Source of the DNA: Caryophanales bacterium UBA970
GTDB lineage: Bacteria > Bacillota_I > Bacilli_A > RFN20 > CAG-826
Direction: 5' to 3'
DNA: 10,399 nt
NCBI GenBank assembly: GCA_002292805.1
Contig: DBCA01000067.1
Span: 1-10,399 of the forward strand
The position numbers and the translations under genes are program-made. The first letter of the stretch is position 1; each line of letters starts with the position of its first letter. Shown in pieces: positions 1 to 9,254 of the stretch. Below the pieces are notes generated by a model. That model was not told the origin of the DNA. It saw only the letters and a list, made by a program, of their open reading frames with translations, and did not search any database.

Positions 1-3953
<3,953 letters not shown>

Positions 3954-4005
3954 AAGTTATTACTAATGATTTTAGCAAATATCCTTTGTGAATACTATGA
4001 AAATA

Positions 4006-4335
4006 TCAATTCAAAATCGTTGTTTTTATCGCTTCTTTTATCGCTTTAACCCCAATATAGTTGATATAAAAATCTTCAAGCGGTATCCGCAAGGTTGGGG
4101 AAGGAAATGACGGGGTAGACTGCATCATCCTTAATTCAAAATGAGGATGGGGTTCAATCCATAATCGTAGCAATCCAATCACCTCACTGGCGTAAACACA
4201 ACCGTCTTTGTAATACAAAATTAACACCTCTTTGCTAAGCAAGGTATTCGGAGGTGTTAAAATAGGTTGATGATCTTGAAACAAAGACAATAAACTAACA
4301 CTCATGACAACCCATTGGATGAAAAATCGTTTCAC
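4006..4335 (-). CDS. small thioredoxin/glutaredoxin-like protein with N-terminal hydrophobic segment and single-Cys CVYA site
   Basis: A 109-residue frame ahead of pcrA on the same strand. Starting at GTG (4335), it has the SD-like AAGGG (4344-4348) 8 nt upstream. The N-terminus VKRFFIQWVVMSVSLLSLF resembles a short signal peptide or anchor. The rest reads like a thioredoxin fold: strand VLILYY (37-42), then KDGCVYASEVIGLL at 43-56, where glutaredoxins have a CPYC-type motif. Here the second cysteine is alanine (C46-V-Y-A49), so any redox activity would be monothiol. SPT at 79-81 fits the cis-proline loop, and GVKAIKEAIK at 95-104 fits the last helix. The function is not known; the fold is my inference from pattern alone. 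A competing view is that this is non-coding leader of the divergent gene, because a 10-bp inverted repeat lies inside it. Frame extension upstream to a TTG at 4380 is unlikely, since it would overlap the divergent gene and lacks a well-spaced SD. Confidence 0.6.
   Translation of the reverse strand: MKRFFIQWVVMSVSLLSLFQDHQPILTPPNTLLSKEVLILYYKDGCVYASEVIGLLRLWIEPHPHFELRMMQSTPSFPSPTLRIPLEDFYINYIGVKAIKEAIKTTILN
4221..4260. repeat. 10-bp perfect inverted repeat / stem-loop
   Basis: The arms TTAACACCTC (4221-4230) and GAGGTGTTAA (4251-4260) are perfect reverse complements separated by 20 nt. A smaller stem, TTGC-TAA-GCAA (4232-4242), is nested inside. On the minus strand the 3' arm runs into TTTTG (4220-4216), giving a weak terminator-like look; on the plus strand no T-run follows. 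It lies about 90-130 bp upstream of the plus-strand membrane operon start and within codons 26-39 of the redox-like gene. It could be an operator, an attenuator or chance. About 0.2-0.4 such repeats are expected by chance in 10 kb, so the evidence is suggestive only. Confidence 0.45.
4267..4296 (+). promoter_or_regulatory. weak candidate promoter for the membrane operon
   Basis: TTGATG (4267-4272) and TAAACT (4291-4296) are separated by 18 nt, each matching 4 of 6 sigma-A consensus bases. Transcription would start near 4303, giving a leader of about 50 nt, and the promoter would sit just downstream of the 10-bp inverted repeat. It is the best candidate I found by eye in the region, but not a strong one. 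Confidence 0.25.
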
Positions 4336-4352
4336 GCGGAGTGCCCTTGAGT
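4336..4352. promoter_or_regulatory. interleaved divergent ribosome-binding sites
   Basis: The plus-strand GGAG (4338-4341) serves the membrane operon, 5 nt before TTG 4347 or 11 nt before ATG 4353. The minus-strand AAGGG (4344-4348) serves the redox-like gene, 8 nt before its GTG at 4335. Both sites fit within 11 bp. There is no room for promoters between the starts, so each gene's promoter must lie inside the other gene or further away, and the two transcripts would overlap at their 5' ends. Confidence 0.5.
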
Positions 4353-5255
4353 ATGAATAGGCAACAAAAAACCAAACCAACCTTTCAAATCACCTGGATC
4401 GCTTTGGTGGTCGTCTTACAACTTTTATTCCTTTATTTAAATCAACTCTATCCATTCATTGGATACTGGTTTACGTTTTTATTTCCTATCTTTACCATTC
4501 TTGTTTTACTTTCTTCAACCTGGCGAGGTCTTGTGATTTATGCGGTGACATCCATGTTGTTGATGTTGATGTTGATTCAACCAGCGATGGAAACCATTCT
4601 GTTTTATTGGCTACCTTCTTTTATCTTAGGCATCGGATATGTGATGAGCTTAAAACAAAAAGCAACCTTATTTTCCATGGTGCTTTTCTTATCATTAACC
4701 CAACTTGGAGTCTTGTATCTGTTAAGAATGTTCTCGTTATGGTTGTATGAGGTTGATTTACTTTCTTTCATTTATTTATTCTTTAATTTCTCCAATGTTC
4801 CTAATATCTTTATATTAAACCCGATGATGCTGTATGCCATTGGCTTGCTACAAATCACCATCAGCATCAGTTTCATGATTCCGGTGATGGAACGATTTGG
4901 CATCCATCTTCCTTATCAATTGATGTTAACAAGAATTGAAGTGTATGCTTATGTAGCGTTATTCTTGGTAGGTTTGATCAGCATTGGATTTGCCCCTCAA
5001 CTTAGTTTGTTTGTCTTAGGACCATTAACTTTATTGAGTGTGTATAGTTACCTTTATTTCTTTATGCGACCGGTTCGTTTTGCGGCTTATCCATTATTGC
5101 TGGGTTTAATCATTTATCCATTTGTGAATGCATACTTTAGTGATATCTTAGAAGGTCCTTATCGAATTCTTTCCGTCATCTTCATTGCGATCATTCCTTT
5201 AGCATTGATGATGTACAAGTCATTCACCCAAAAGAAGAAAAATGCTTTAATATAA
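4353..5255 (+). CDS. DUF2232 / YybS-like multi-spanning membrane protein
   Basis: A 300-residue, very hydrophobic protein with roughly eight to ten membrane spans and short polar loops, close to the usual length of about 300 for the YybS family. Two segments support DUF2232. LPSFILGIGYVMSLKQK (87-103) resembles the family's LPG-x-LLG-LLRR turn, shared with ECF-transporter S components. MERFGIHLPYQL (179-190) resembles the conserved LRRLG-x-K-hP segment before the later spans. The family's role is not established; in Bacillus yybS lies next to gdpP, rplI and dnaC, a context absent here. I chose ATG 4353, with GGAG 11 nt upstream. TTG 4347 (GGAG at 5 nt) and GTG 4341 (no SD) are in-frame alternatives. 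It is the first gene of a three-gene membrane operon; the next start lies 4 nt after its stop. Confidence 0.8.
   Translation: MNRQQKTKPTFQITWIALVVVLQLLFLYLNQLYPFIGYWFTFLFPIFTILVLLSSTWRGLVIYAVTSMLLMLMLIQPAMETILFYWLPSFILGIGYVMSLKQKATLFSMVLFLSLTQLGVLYLLRMFSLWLYEVDLLSFIYLFFNFSNVPNIFILNPMMLYAIGLLQITISISFMIPVMERFGIHLPYQLMLTRIEVYAYVALFLVGLISIGFAPQLSLFVLGPLTLLSVYSYLYFFMRPVRFAAYPLLLGLIIYPFVNAYFSDILEGPYRILSVIFIAIIPLALMMYKSFTQKKKNALI
4560..4577 (+). repeat. short hexanucleotide tandem repeat (TTGATG)x3, last unit TTGATT
   Basis: Three tandem 6-bp units lie inside the DUF2232-like gene, in a membrane span reading LLMLMLI. Slippage by whole units would add or remove two hydrophobic residues without shifting the frame. 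This may simply reflect low-complexity membrane-span coding. Confidence 0.5.
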
Positions 5256-5270
5256 AAGCATGGACATGCT
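5242..5270 (+). promoter_or_regulatory. competing hairpins over the stop/start junction
   Basis: ATGCTTT (5242-5248) can pair with AAAGCAT (5255-5261) around a 6-nt loop that includes most of the upstream stop codon. The same AGCAT (5257-5261) can instead pair with ATGCT (5266-5270). Both structures cover the ATG at 5260, and there is no Shine-Dalgarno here. Initiation may therefore depend on ribosomes finishing the DUF2232-like gene and opening the first hairpin. Stems this short are common by chance. Confidence 0.3.
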
Positions 5271-5556
5271 CGTCAAATTACTTAAACGTACATTACTTGG
5301 GGCCATTTATATCATTGCATCCCCACTGATTGCCTTTGGATTTTTACTTTTTTTAACCTATGGATTGCTTATTTTTCTAGCCGTATCCTTAAAATCCATT
5401 TACTTATTCTTTTCAGGTCGAGGCGTGTTTACTCCATTTCCAGAAGACTTGGTCGCTCATAAACGTTATCAATTTATCATGAAACAAACCCCTAACACCC
5501 ATAAAGCAGAAACTGCGGTTCCTCCTCTTCCATCCGTAGGAAATGGAACCAAGTGA
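5260..5556 (+). CDS. hypothetical small membrane protein (membrane hairpin with proline-rich tail)
   Basis: A 98-residue protein I do not recognise. A short basic N-terminus (KLLKR) leads into a long hydrophobic stretch at about 12-52, enough for two closely spaced spans (around 12-31 and 33-52). A polar tail from residue 53 to the end contains SGRGVFTPFPEDLVAHKRYQ and then a low-complexity stretch with PPLPS. A helical hairpin with both ends cytoplasmic is the simplest topology. It begins 4 nt after the DUF2232-like stop with no clear Shine-Dalgarno, which suggests translational coupling. Its stop overlaps the start of the next membrane gene. An in-frame ATG at 5266 is the only nearby alternative start. 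The tight packing argues that the three proteins are made together and may interact. Confidence 0.75.
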   Translation: MDMLVKLLKRTLLGAIYIIASPLIAFGFLLFLTYGLLIFLAVSLKSIYLFFSGRGVFTPFPEDLVAHKRYQFIMKQTPNTHKAETAVPPLPSVGNGTK

Positions 5557-6194
5557 TGATCTTATTCACGACCCCAGTGCCAACGATTAACCAGCGATTA
5601 GAATTGCTATATTTATTATTAGCCTTGATATTTTTAACCCTCGCCTTGGTTGGTGGGATTGGTTGGTTATTTGAAACGTTGATTAAAAAATATGGCGACC
5701 AAGTCGATGCCGAAACTTGGAAGATTTACGAAACCCGGACGGTGAATACGCCAAAAGAATTCGCCAGAGTAGCTTTCAAAAAAAGTCATCGCCAAGCATT
5801 CAAAGATTATTTCTGGGCGTTATTAACCATCGCGTCGATGATTGGGTTGTTGTTTGGATACATGGCCATCTTTAATGATCCTAGCTTAATCGATGATTTG
5901 TTTAATTATCAAACTCGAGGCTTCAACACCATCTTCCCAATCTTTGATTGGGCCAATATGCCGACCAGTGAATTTTTCGGTTTAAATCTTATCTCTGATT
6001 GGCCAGTCTTGTTGAATGTGCCACGATTTGTTCCAGAAGCAACCATTTCATACATCTTATTTTTATTATCGTTACTCGGTGGTTTATTAACCTTCCGAGC
6101 AACCTTATCCTTGATTGGTAGAACCCTACGCATTCAAAGCAAGAAAAATCAGATCTTCATGAAGAACTTAGATGACGTCTCGAAAAAACTTTAA
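5556..6194 (+). CDS. hypothetical three-span membrane protein, Oxa1/YidC-like topology
   Basis: About 212 residues, not recognised. Counting from a possible GTG at 5553, hydrophobic spans lie near 17-41, 85-107 and 164-188. Between spans 1 and 2 is a basic, probably cytoplasmic segment (KEFARVAFKKSHRQAFKDY at 68-86). Between spans 2 and 3 is a segment of about 55 residues that begins acidic and contains FFGLNLISDWP (141-151), probably outside the cell. The C-terminus is basic (RTLRIQSKKNQ). The positive-inside rule gives N-out/C-in, the order found in minimal Oxa1-superfamily proteins; that is a topology match only. ATG 5556 shares its first base with the previous TGA stop (TGATG), and GGAA lies 7 nt upstream; GTG 5553 would give a 4-nt overlap. 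Its TAA overlaps the stop of the convergent small gene. Confidence 0.75.
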   Translation: MILFTTPVPTINQRLELLYLLLALIFLTLALVGGIGWLFETLIKKYGDQVDAETWKIYETRTVNTPKEFARVAFKKSHRQAFKDYFWALLTIASMIGLLFGYMAIFNDPSLIDDLFNYQTRGFNTIFPIFDWANMPTSEFFGLNLISDWPVLLNVPRFVPEATISYILFLLSLLGGLLTFRATLSLIGRTLRIQSKKNQIFMKNLDDVSKKL

Positions 6195-6367
6195 TTATTT
6201 AATAAGCGATTAATATAGTCAAGAATTTGTGTCACCACATAAACGGCAAGAATCAAATCAGCAATCCAAATAAATAAAGTCATCCGTTTTAAAGATACTT
6301 TTTTTCGTTCATAAGCCTCTTGTTGGAGGTCTTGTTGGATATTTTCTTCTAATGGTTCTTCAAACAT
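6191..6367 (-). CDS. hypothetical 58-aa single-span membrane protein downstream of asnS
   Basis: A short frame with an acidic, Gln-rich, probably helical N-terminus (MFEEPLEENIQQDLQQEAYE), a basic patch (RKKVSLKR at 21-28), one hydrophobic span at about 29-47 (MTLFIWIADLILAVYVVTQ) and a short tail ILDYINRLLNN. This layout is typical of a real small inner-membrane protein rather than random frame; I do not recognise the family. Its ATG lies 9 nt after the asnS stop, with no clear Shine-Dalgarno, so it probably depends on read-through translation from asnS. Its TAA (6193-6191) overlaps the TAA (6192-6194) of the opposing membrane gene, so the two operons meet tail to tail. No strong terminator hairpin is visible between or just beyond them. 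Confidence 0.65.
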   Translation of the reverse strand: MFEEPLEENIQQDLQQEAYERKKVSLKRMTLFIWIADLILAVYVVTQILDYINRLLNN

Positions 6368-6376
6368 ACGTTGAAA

Positions 6377-7765
6377 TTAGTATAACAAGGATCCTGGTGT
6401 CCGTGGGTATGGTTGGGTGTCGCGAATATTGCTCATGCCAGTGAGGTACATCAGTAAACGATCAAAGCCAATGCCAAATCCTGCGTGAGGAACCCCACCA
6501 TATTTTCTTAAGTCCAAATACCATTCTAAACCAGCTTTATTGCCATGCTCAATCATCTTCTTTTCTAACACGTCCAAACGTTCTTCACGTTGCGATCCAC
6601 CGACCAATTCACCGACTTGGGGGACAAGTAAATCACAGGCTGCCACGGTTTTTCCGTCGTCATTTAAGCGCATGTAAAAGGCTTTGATTTCTTTTGGATA
6701 ATTGGTAATAAACACGGGTCCTTTGGCAATCACTTCAGATAAATATCGTTCATGTTCGGTTTGTAAGTCCATGCCCCATGTGATGTCTTTGAAGGCAAAG
6801 GTCACCCCTTGTTTCACCGCATCAATCAATGCTTGAATCGCTTGCGTGTAAGTCATTCGCTTGAAGGGAGATTTGCGAACATCTTCCAATCGCTTCACCA
6901 AGGTAGGATCGATCATTTGATTAAAGAACGCCATTTCTTCAGGTGCATGCTTGAAGGCATAATCTAAACAGTACTTGACGCAATCTTCGATTAAGTTCAT
7001 GTCGTCGTTTAAATCAGCAAAACTAATTTCCGGTTCAATCATCCAGAACTCAGAAGCATGGCGGGTGGTGTTGCTTGGTTCTGCGCGGAAGGTGGGTCCA
7101 AAGGTATAGACATCTTTAAAGGCTAAAGCAAAGGCTTCCACGTGAAGTTGACCAGAGACCGTTAAAGAGGCTGGTTTATTGAAGAAAGCGTCCGGCTTCT
7201 TTGGATCCACAATCGCTTGAAACACTTGGCCAGCACCTTCAGCATCATTCCCCGTGAGGATAGGGGTATGGACATACACAAAGTCTCGATCTTGAAAGAA
7301 AGTATGAATCGCCATCGACATGACTGAACGTAAGCGAAACAGGGCGGTAAAGGTATTGGTTCGTGGTCTTAAATGGGCAATCTCACGAAGAAAGTCAAAG
7401 CCATGACGTTTCTTTTGTAAGGGATAATCTTCCGGTGCTCCACCGACCAATTGATAAGAAGACACCATAATTTCAAAGGGTTGTTTGTTGGTTGGGGTTG
7501 CTTGGAGCGTCCCTTCCACGGTGATCGAGGTTCCTGTTCCTAATTTCGATAAGCTGTCAAAGGAATGACCAAGGGTTTGATGATAAACCAATTGCGCATT
7601 CTTAAAAAAGCTACCATCATTGAGTTCGATAAATCCAATGGCACCACTTTGACGATTGGTGCGAATCCATCCAGATAAAATCACTTTTTCTGGCGAGGTT
7701 TGTTTCGTGAATGGTCCTTGTTGAAAATGTTGATACAGTTGCCTAATTTTATGGGTTTGTTTCAT
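6377..7765 (-). CDS. asnS: asparaginyl-tRNA synthetase AsnRS (class IIb)
   Basis: Charges tRNA-Asn with asparagine in the cytoplasm; 462 residues, the usual length. The N-terminal OB-fold anticodon-binding domain covers about 25-108 ([20 protein letters not shown]). The class II catalytic core follows: motif 1 region around 150-170, TVSGQLHVE (202-210), motif 2 [21 protein letters not shown] at 226-246, and motif 3 [16 protein letters not shown] at 429-444, followed by [31 protein letters not shown] (355-365) and GGSQREER separate it from AspRS and LysRS. A strong SD (GAGG, 7777-7774) lies 8 nt before the ATG. It follows tsaD after 38 nt, with a TATAAT in the gap, and precedes the 58-aa membrane gene. 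Presence of AsnRS means Asn-tRNA can be made directly rather than only by amidation of Asp-tRNA. Confidence 0.98.
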   Translation of the reverse strand: MKQTHKIRQLYQHFQQGPFTKQTSPEKVILSGWIRTNRQSGAIGFIELNDGSFFKNAQLVYHQTLGHSFDSLSKLGTGTSITVEGTLQATPTNKQPFEIMVSSYQLVGGAPEDYPLQKKRHGFDFLREIAHLRPRTNTFTALFRLRSVMSMAIHTFFQDRDFVYVHTPILTGNDAEGAGQVFQAIVDPKKPDAFFNKPASLTVSGQLHVEAFALAFKDVYTFGPTFRAEPSNTTRHASEFWMIEPEISFADLNDDMNLIEDCVKYCLDYAFKHAPEEMAFFNQMIDPTLVKRLEDVRKSPFKRMTYTQAIQALIDAVKQGVTFAFKDITWGMDLQTEHERYLSEVIAKGPVFITNYPKEIKAFYMRLNDDGKTVAACDLLVPQVGELVGGSQREERLDVLEKKMIEHGNKAGLEWYLDLRKYGGVPHAGFGIGFDRLLMYLTGMSNIRDTQPYPRTPGSLLY

Positions 7766-7791
7766 GGTGATTTCCTCACGAATTCGTCTAC

Positions 7792-7819
7792 ATTATAACG
7801 CATTTATTCTTTCGATGAA
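7792..7819 (-). promoter_or_regulatory. candidate asnS promoter
   Basis: A perfect -10 TATAAT (7797-7792) lies in the tsaD-asnS gap. The best -35 at 16-nt spacing is TTCATC (7819-7814), a 3 of 6 match inside the end of tsaD. Transcription would start near 7785, giving a leader of about 20 nt to the asnS ATG. A 10-bp palindrome ACGAATTCGT (7778-7787) overlaps the predicted start. Palindromes of that size are common by chance, so no operator is claimed. Confidence 0.45.
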
Positions 7820-8823
7820 GAAGCAATCTCCCAAGAAGGATCAACCCCAACATGCAAGGGACTGATCTGGTTGGCCTTCAACATCACCCCACCGAGCAAG
7901 GCAATCATCGCCGCATTATCGGTGCAAGCCCATGCGGGTGGAAAAATCATCGGGATGCCTACGACCTTGGCAAAGGCTTGGCATTGTTTTCTTAAGGTTT
8001 GATTTAATGAGACCCCACCACCAACGACGACCGATGCCACCGGGTACGCCTTTAATACTAGTTTAAGTTTATCCATCAAGGAATCGACGACAATCGTTTG
8101 AAAAGCATAGGCGAGGTTTGCTTGGTGAATGCTTTGACCTAATTTGGTTTCTTTTTGAATCAAAGTGGCAACCGCTGTTTTTAATCCTGAATATGAAAAG
8201 TCAAACTCCCCATTTGCCTTTGGCGTCGGCAGGCGATATTGCGGTTGGCCTTGTTGACTTAATTGATCAAGCAGAGGACCGCCTGGATACCCTAACCCCA
8301 TCATCCGTGCAACCTTATCATACGATTCACCAACTGCATCATCTTGGGTTTGACCAATCAATTGATAATGTAAGGGTGCTTTCATATACACAAGTTCAGT
8401 ATGACCACCACTGACAATAAGACCGAGGGCAGGATAAAGAATCGGTTGGGTGAATCTTCCTGCTTCTAGATGAGCCGCATGGTGATGAACACCAATCAAA
8501 GGTAAATCATACAACCCGGCAATTAATTTTCCAGCCTGTAAGCCAATGTGAAGGGCACCAATTAAACCAGGACCGCGTGTGACCGCCACGGCACTTAATT
8601 GTTGGGGTTCGATCTTTGCTTCTTGCAGCGCAGTCATCATCACATACCCAATATTTTCCGTATGCAAGCGACTGGCTAATTCCGGAAAGACGCCACCAAA
8701 CGATTGATGCTGTTTGATTTGTGAGGACGTGACATGACTTAACACATGCAAGCCTTGCAACACGGCAAAGGAGGTTTCATCACAACTTGTTTCAATCCCT
8801 AAGATGATCGGTTCTTGTTTCAT
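7804..8823 (-). CDS. tsaD: tRNA N6-adenosine threonylcarbamoyltransferase TsaD
   Basis: Transfers the threonylcarbamoyl group from TC-AMP to A37 of ANN-decoding tRNAs, working with TsaB and TsaE. The 339 residues are the normal length for the Kae1/TsaD/YgjD family (ASKHA fold). Visible motifs: GIETSCDETS (9-18), SRLHTENI (51-58), the metal-binding HxxxH within VHHHAAHLEAG (H114 and H118), VSGGHTEL (137-144), DDAVGESYDKVARMMGLGYPGG (161-182, split in the family by the active-site loop), FDFSYSGLKTA (207-217), VVGGGVSLN (266-274) and ACTDNAAMIA (299-308) with the third metal ligand D302. The frame stays open upstream to 8964, but ATG 8823 begins right before the conserved N-terminus, overlaps the rimI stop as ATGA and has GGAAAAG upstream, so this start is preferred. 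Confidence 0.98.
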   Translation of the reverse strand: MKQEPIILGIETSCDETSFAVLQGLHVLSHVTSSQIKQHQSFGGVFPELASRLHTENIGYVMMTALQEAKIEPQQLSAVAVTRGPGLIGALHIGLQAGKLIAGLYDLPLIGVHHHAAHLEAGRFTQPILYPALGLIVSGGHTELVYMKAPLHYQLIGQTQDDAVGESYDKVARMMGLGYPGGPLLDQLSQQGQPQYRLPTPKANGEFDFSYSGLKTAVATLIQKETKLGQSIHQANLAYAFQTIVVDSLMDKLKLVLKAYPVASVVVGGGVSLNQTLRKQCQAFAKVVGIPMIFPPAWACTDNAAMIALLGGVMLKANQISPLHVGVDPSWEIASSSKE

Positions 8824-9254
8824 AATTTCTTTTCCATGAAGTAAGCATCTTCGCCATCCGCGTAATATTGTGGTTTCGTTAATAAGGTTTTGAATCCATG
8901 CTTTTGATACAAGGTTTGGGCCGCGAGATTGCTCTTGCGAACTTCCAAGGTGACTTGAAGACAACCTTCTGCTTCAATTCGTTTTAATCCATCCAACAAT
9001 AAGATTTGGCCAATCCCTTTTCTTTTCAAGCTTGGGATGACGGCAAGATTATTGATTTGGGCTTGTTGAAAGGTAATCCAGAAATCAAGATACCCAATCA
9101 CCTTGTCATCGATCACGGCCACCATCACCGAAGCATAAGGATTTTTTTCTAGTTCATAACGAAAGTGTTCTTCCGTCCAAGGCGAAGCATATGCCAAACG
9201 TTCGATCGTCAGTAAGATGGGTAAATCTACCATGGTCGCAGGGCGAATAATCAT
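8820..9254 (-). CDS. rimI: RimI-type ribosomal protein S18 alanine N-acetyltransferase (GNAT)
   Basis: A 144-residue GNAT acetyltransferase. It starts IIRPATMVDLPILLTIER, typical of RimI. The acetyl-CoA pyrophosphate loop is PSLKRKGIGQILL (74-86), in the R/Q-x-x-G-x-G/A form. It ends with LEVRKSNLAAQTLYQKHGF (103-121), the RimI signature with the catalytic tyrosine region, and YYADGEDAYFM near the C-terminus. Known RimI proteins acetylate the N-terminus of ribosomal protein S18; in Gram-positives rimI commonly sits between tsaB and tsaD, as here. ATG 9254 overlaps the tsaB stop (ATGA) and has AAAGGA 6 nt upstream; the open frame further upstream to 9383 lies inside tsaB and lacks GNAT sequence. 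Its own TGA overlaps the tsaD ATG by the same 4 nt. The exact substrate cannot be read from sequence. Confidence 0.93.
   Translation of the reverse strand: MIIRPATMVDLPILLTIERLAYASPWTEEHFRYELEKNPYASVMVAVIDDKVIGYLDFWITFQQAQINNLAVIPSLKRKGIGQILLLDGLKRIEAEGCLQVTLEVRKSNLAAQTLYQKHGFKTLLTKPQYYADGEDAYFMEKKL

Noticed and set aside
4336..4380. Extension of the redox-like gene to a TTG at 4380
   Set aside because: It would overlap the divergent membrane gene and has SD-like bases with no spacer; GTG 4335 has AAGGG at a proper distance.
5909..6133. Open frame antisense to the three-span membrane protein
   Set aside because: Low-complexity basic translation with no family features; a shadow of the sense gene.
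7766..7780. GTGA-GGAAA-TCAC hairpin sequestering the asnS ribosome-binding site, or a T-box leader for asnS
   Set aside because: The stem is only 4 bp, and the 38-nt gap is far too short for a T-box; no T-box consensus was seen.
7778..7787. 10-bp palindrome ACGAATTCGT near the asnS transcription start as an operator
   Set aside because: About ten palindromes of this size are expected in 10 kb by chance, and no second copy or extended symmetry was seen.
8118..8414. Open frame antisense to tsaD (98 codons)
   Set aside because: It lies wholly inside a strongly conserved gene and its translation has no recognisable feature or SD.
8824..8964. N-terminal extension of tsaD by 47 codons
   Set aside because: It lies inside rimI in another frame, precedes the conserved TsaD N-terminus GIETSCDET, and the ATGA overlap at 8823 matches the other junctions of the operon.
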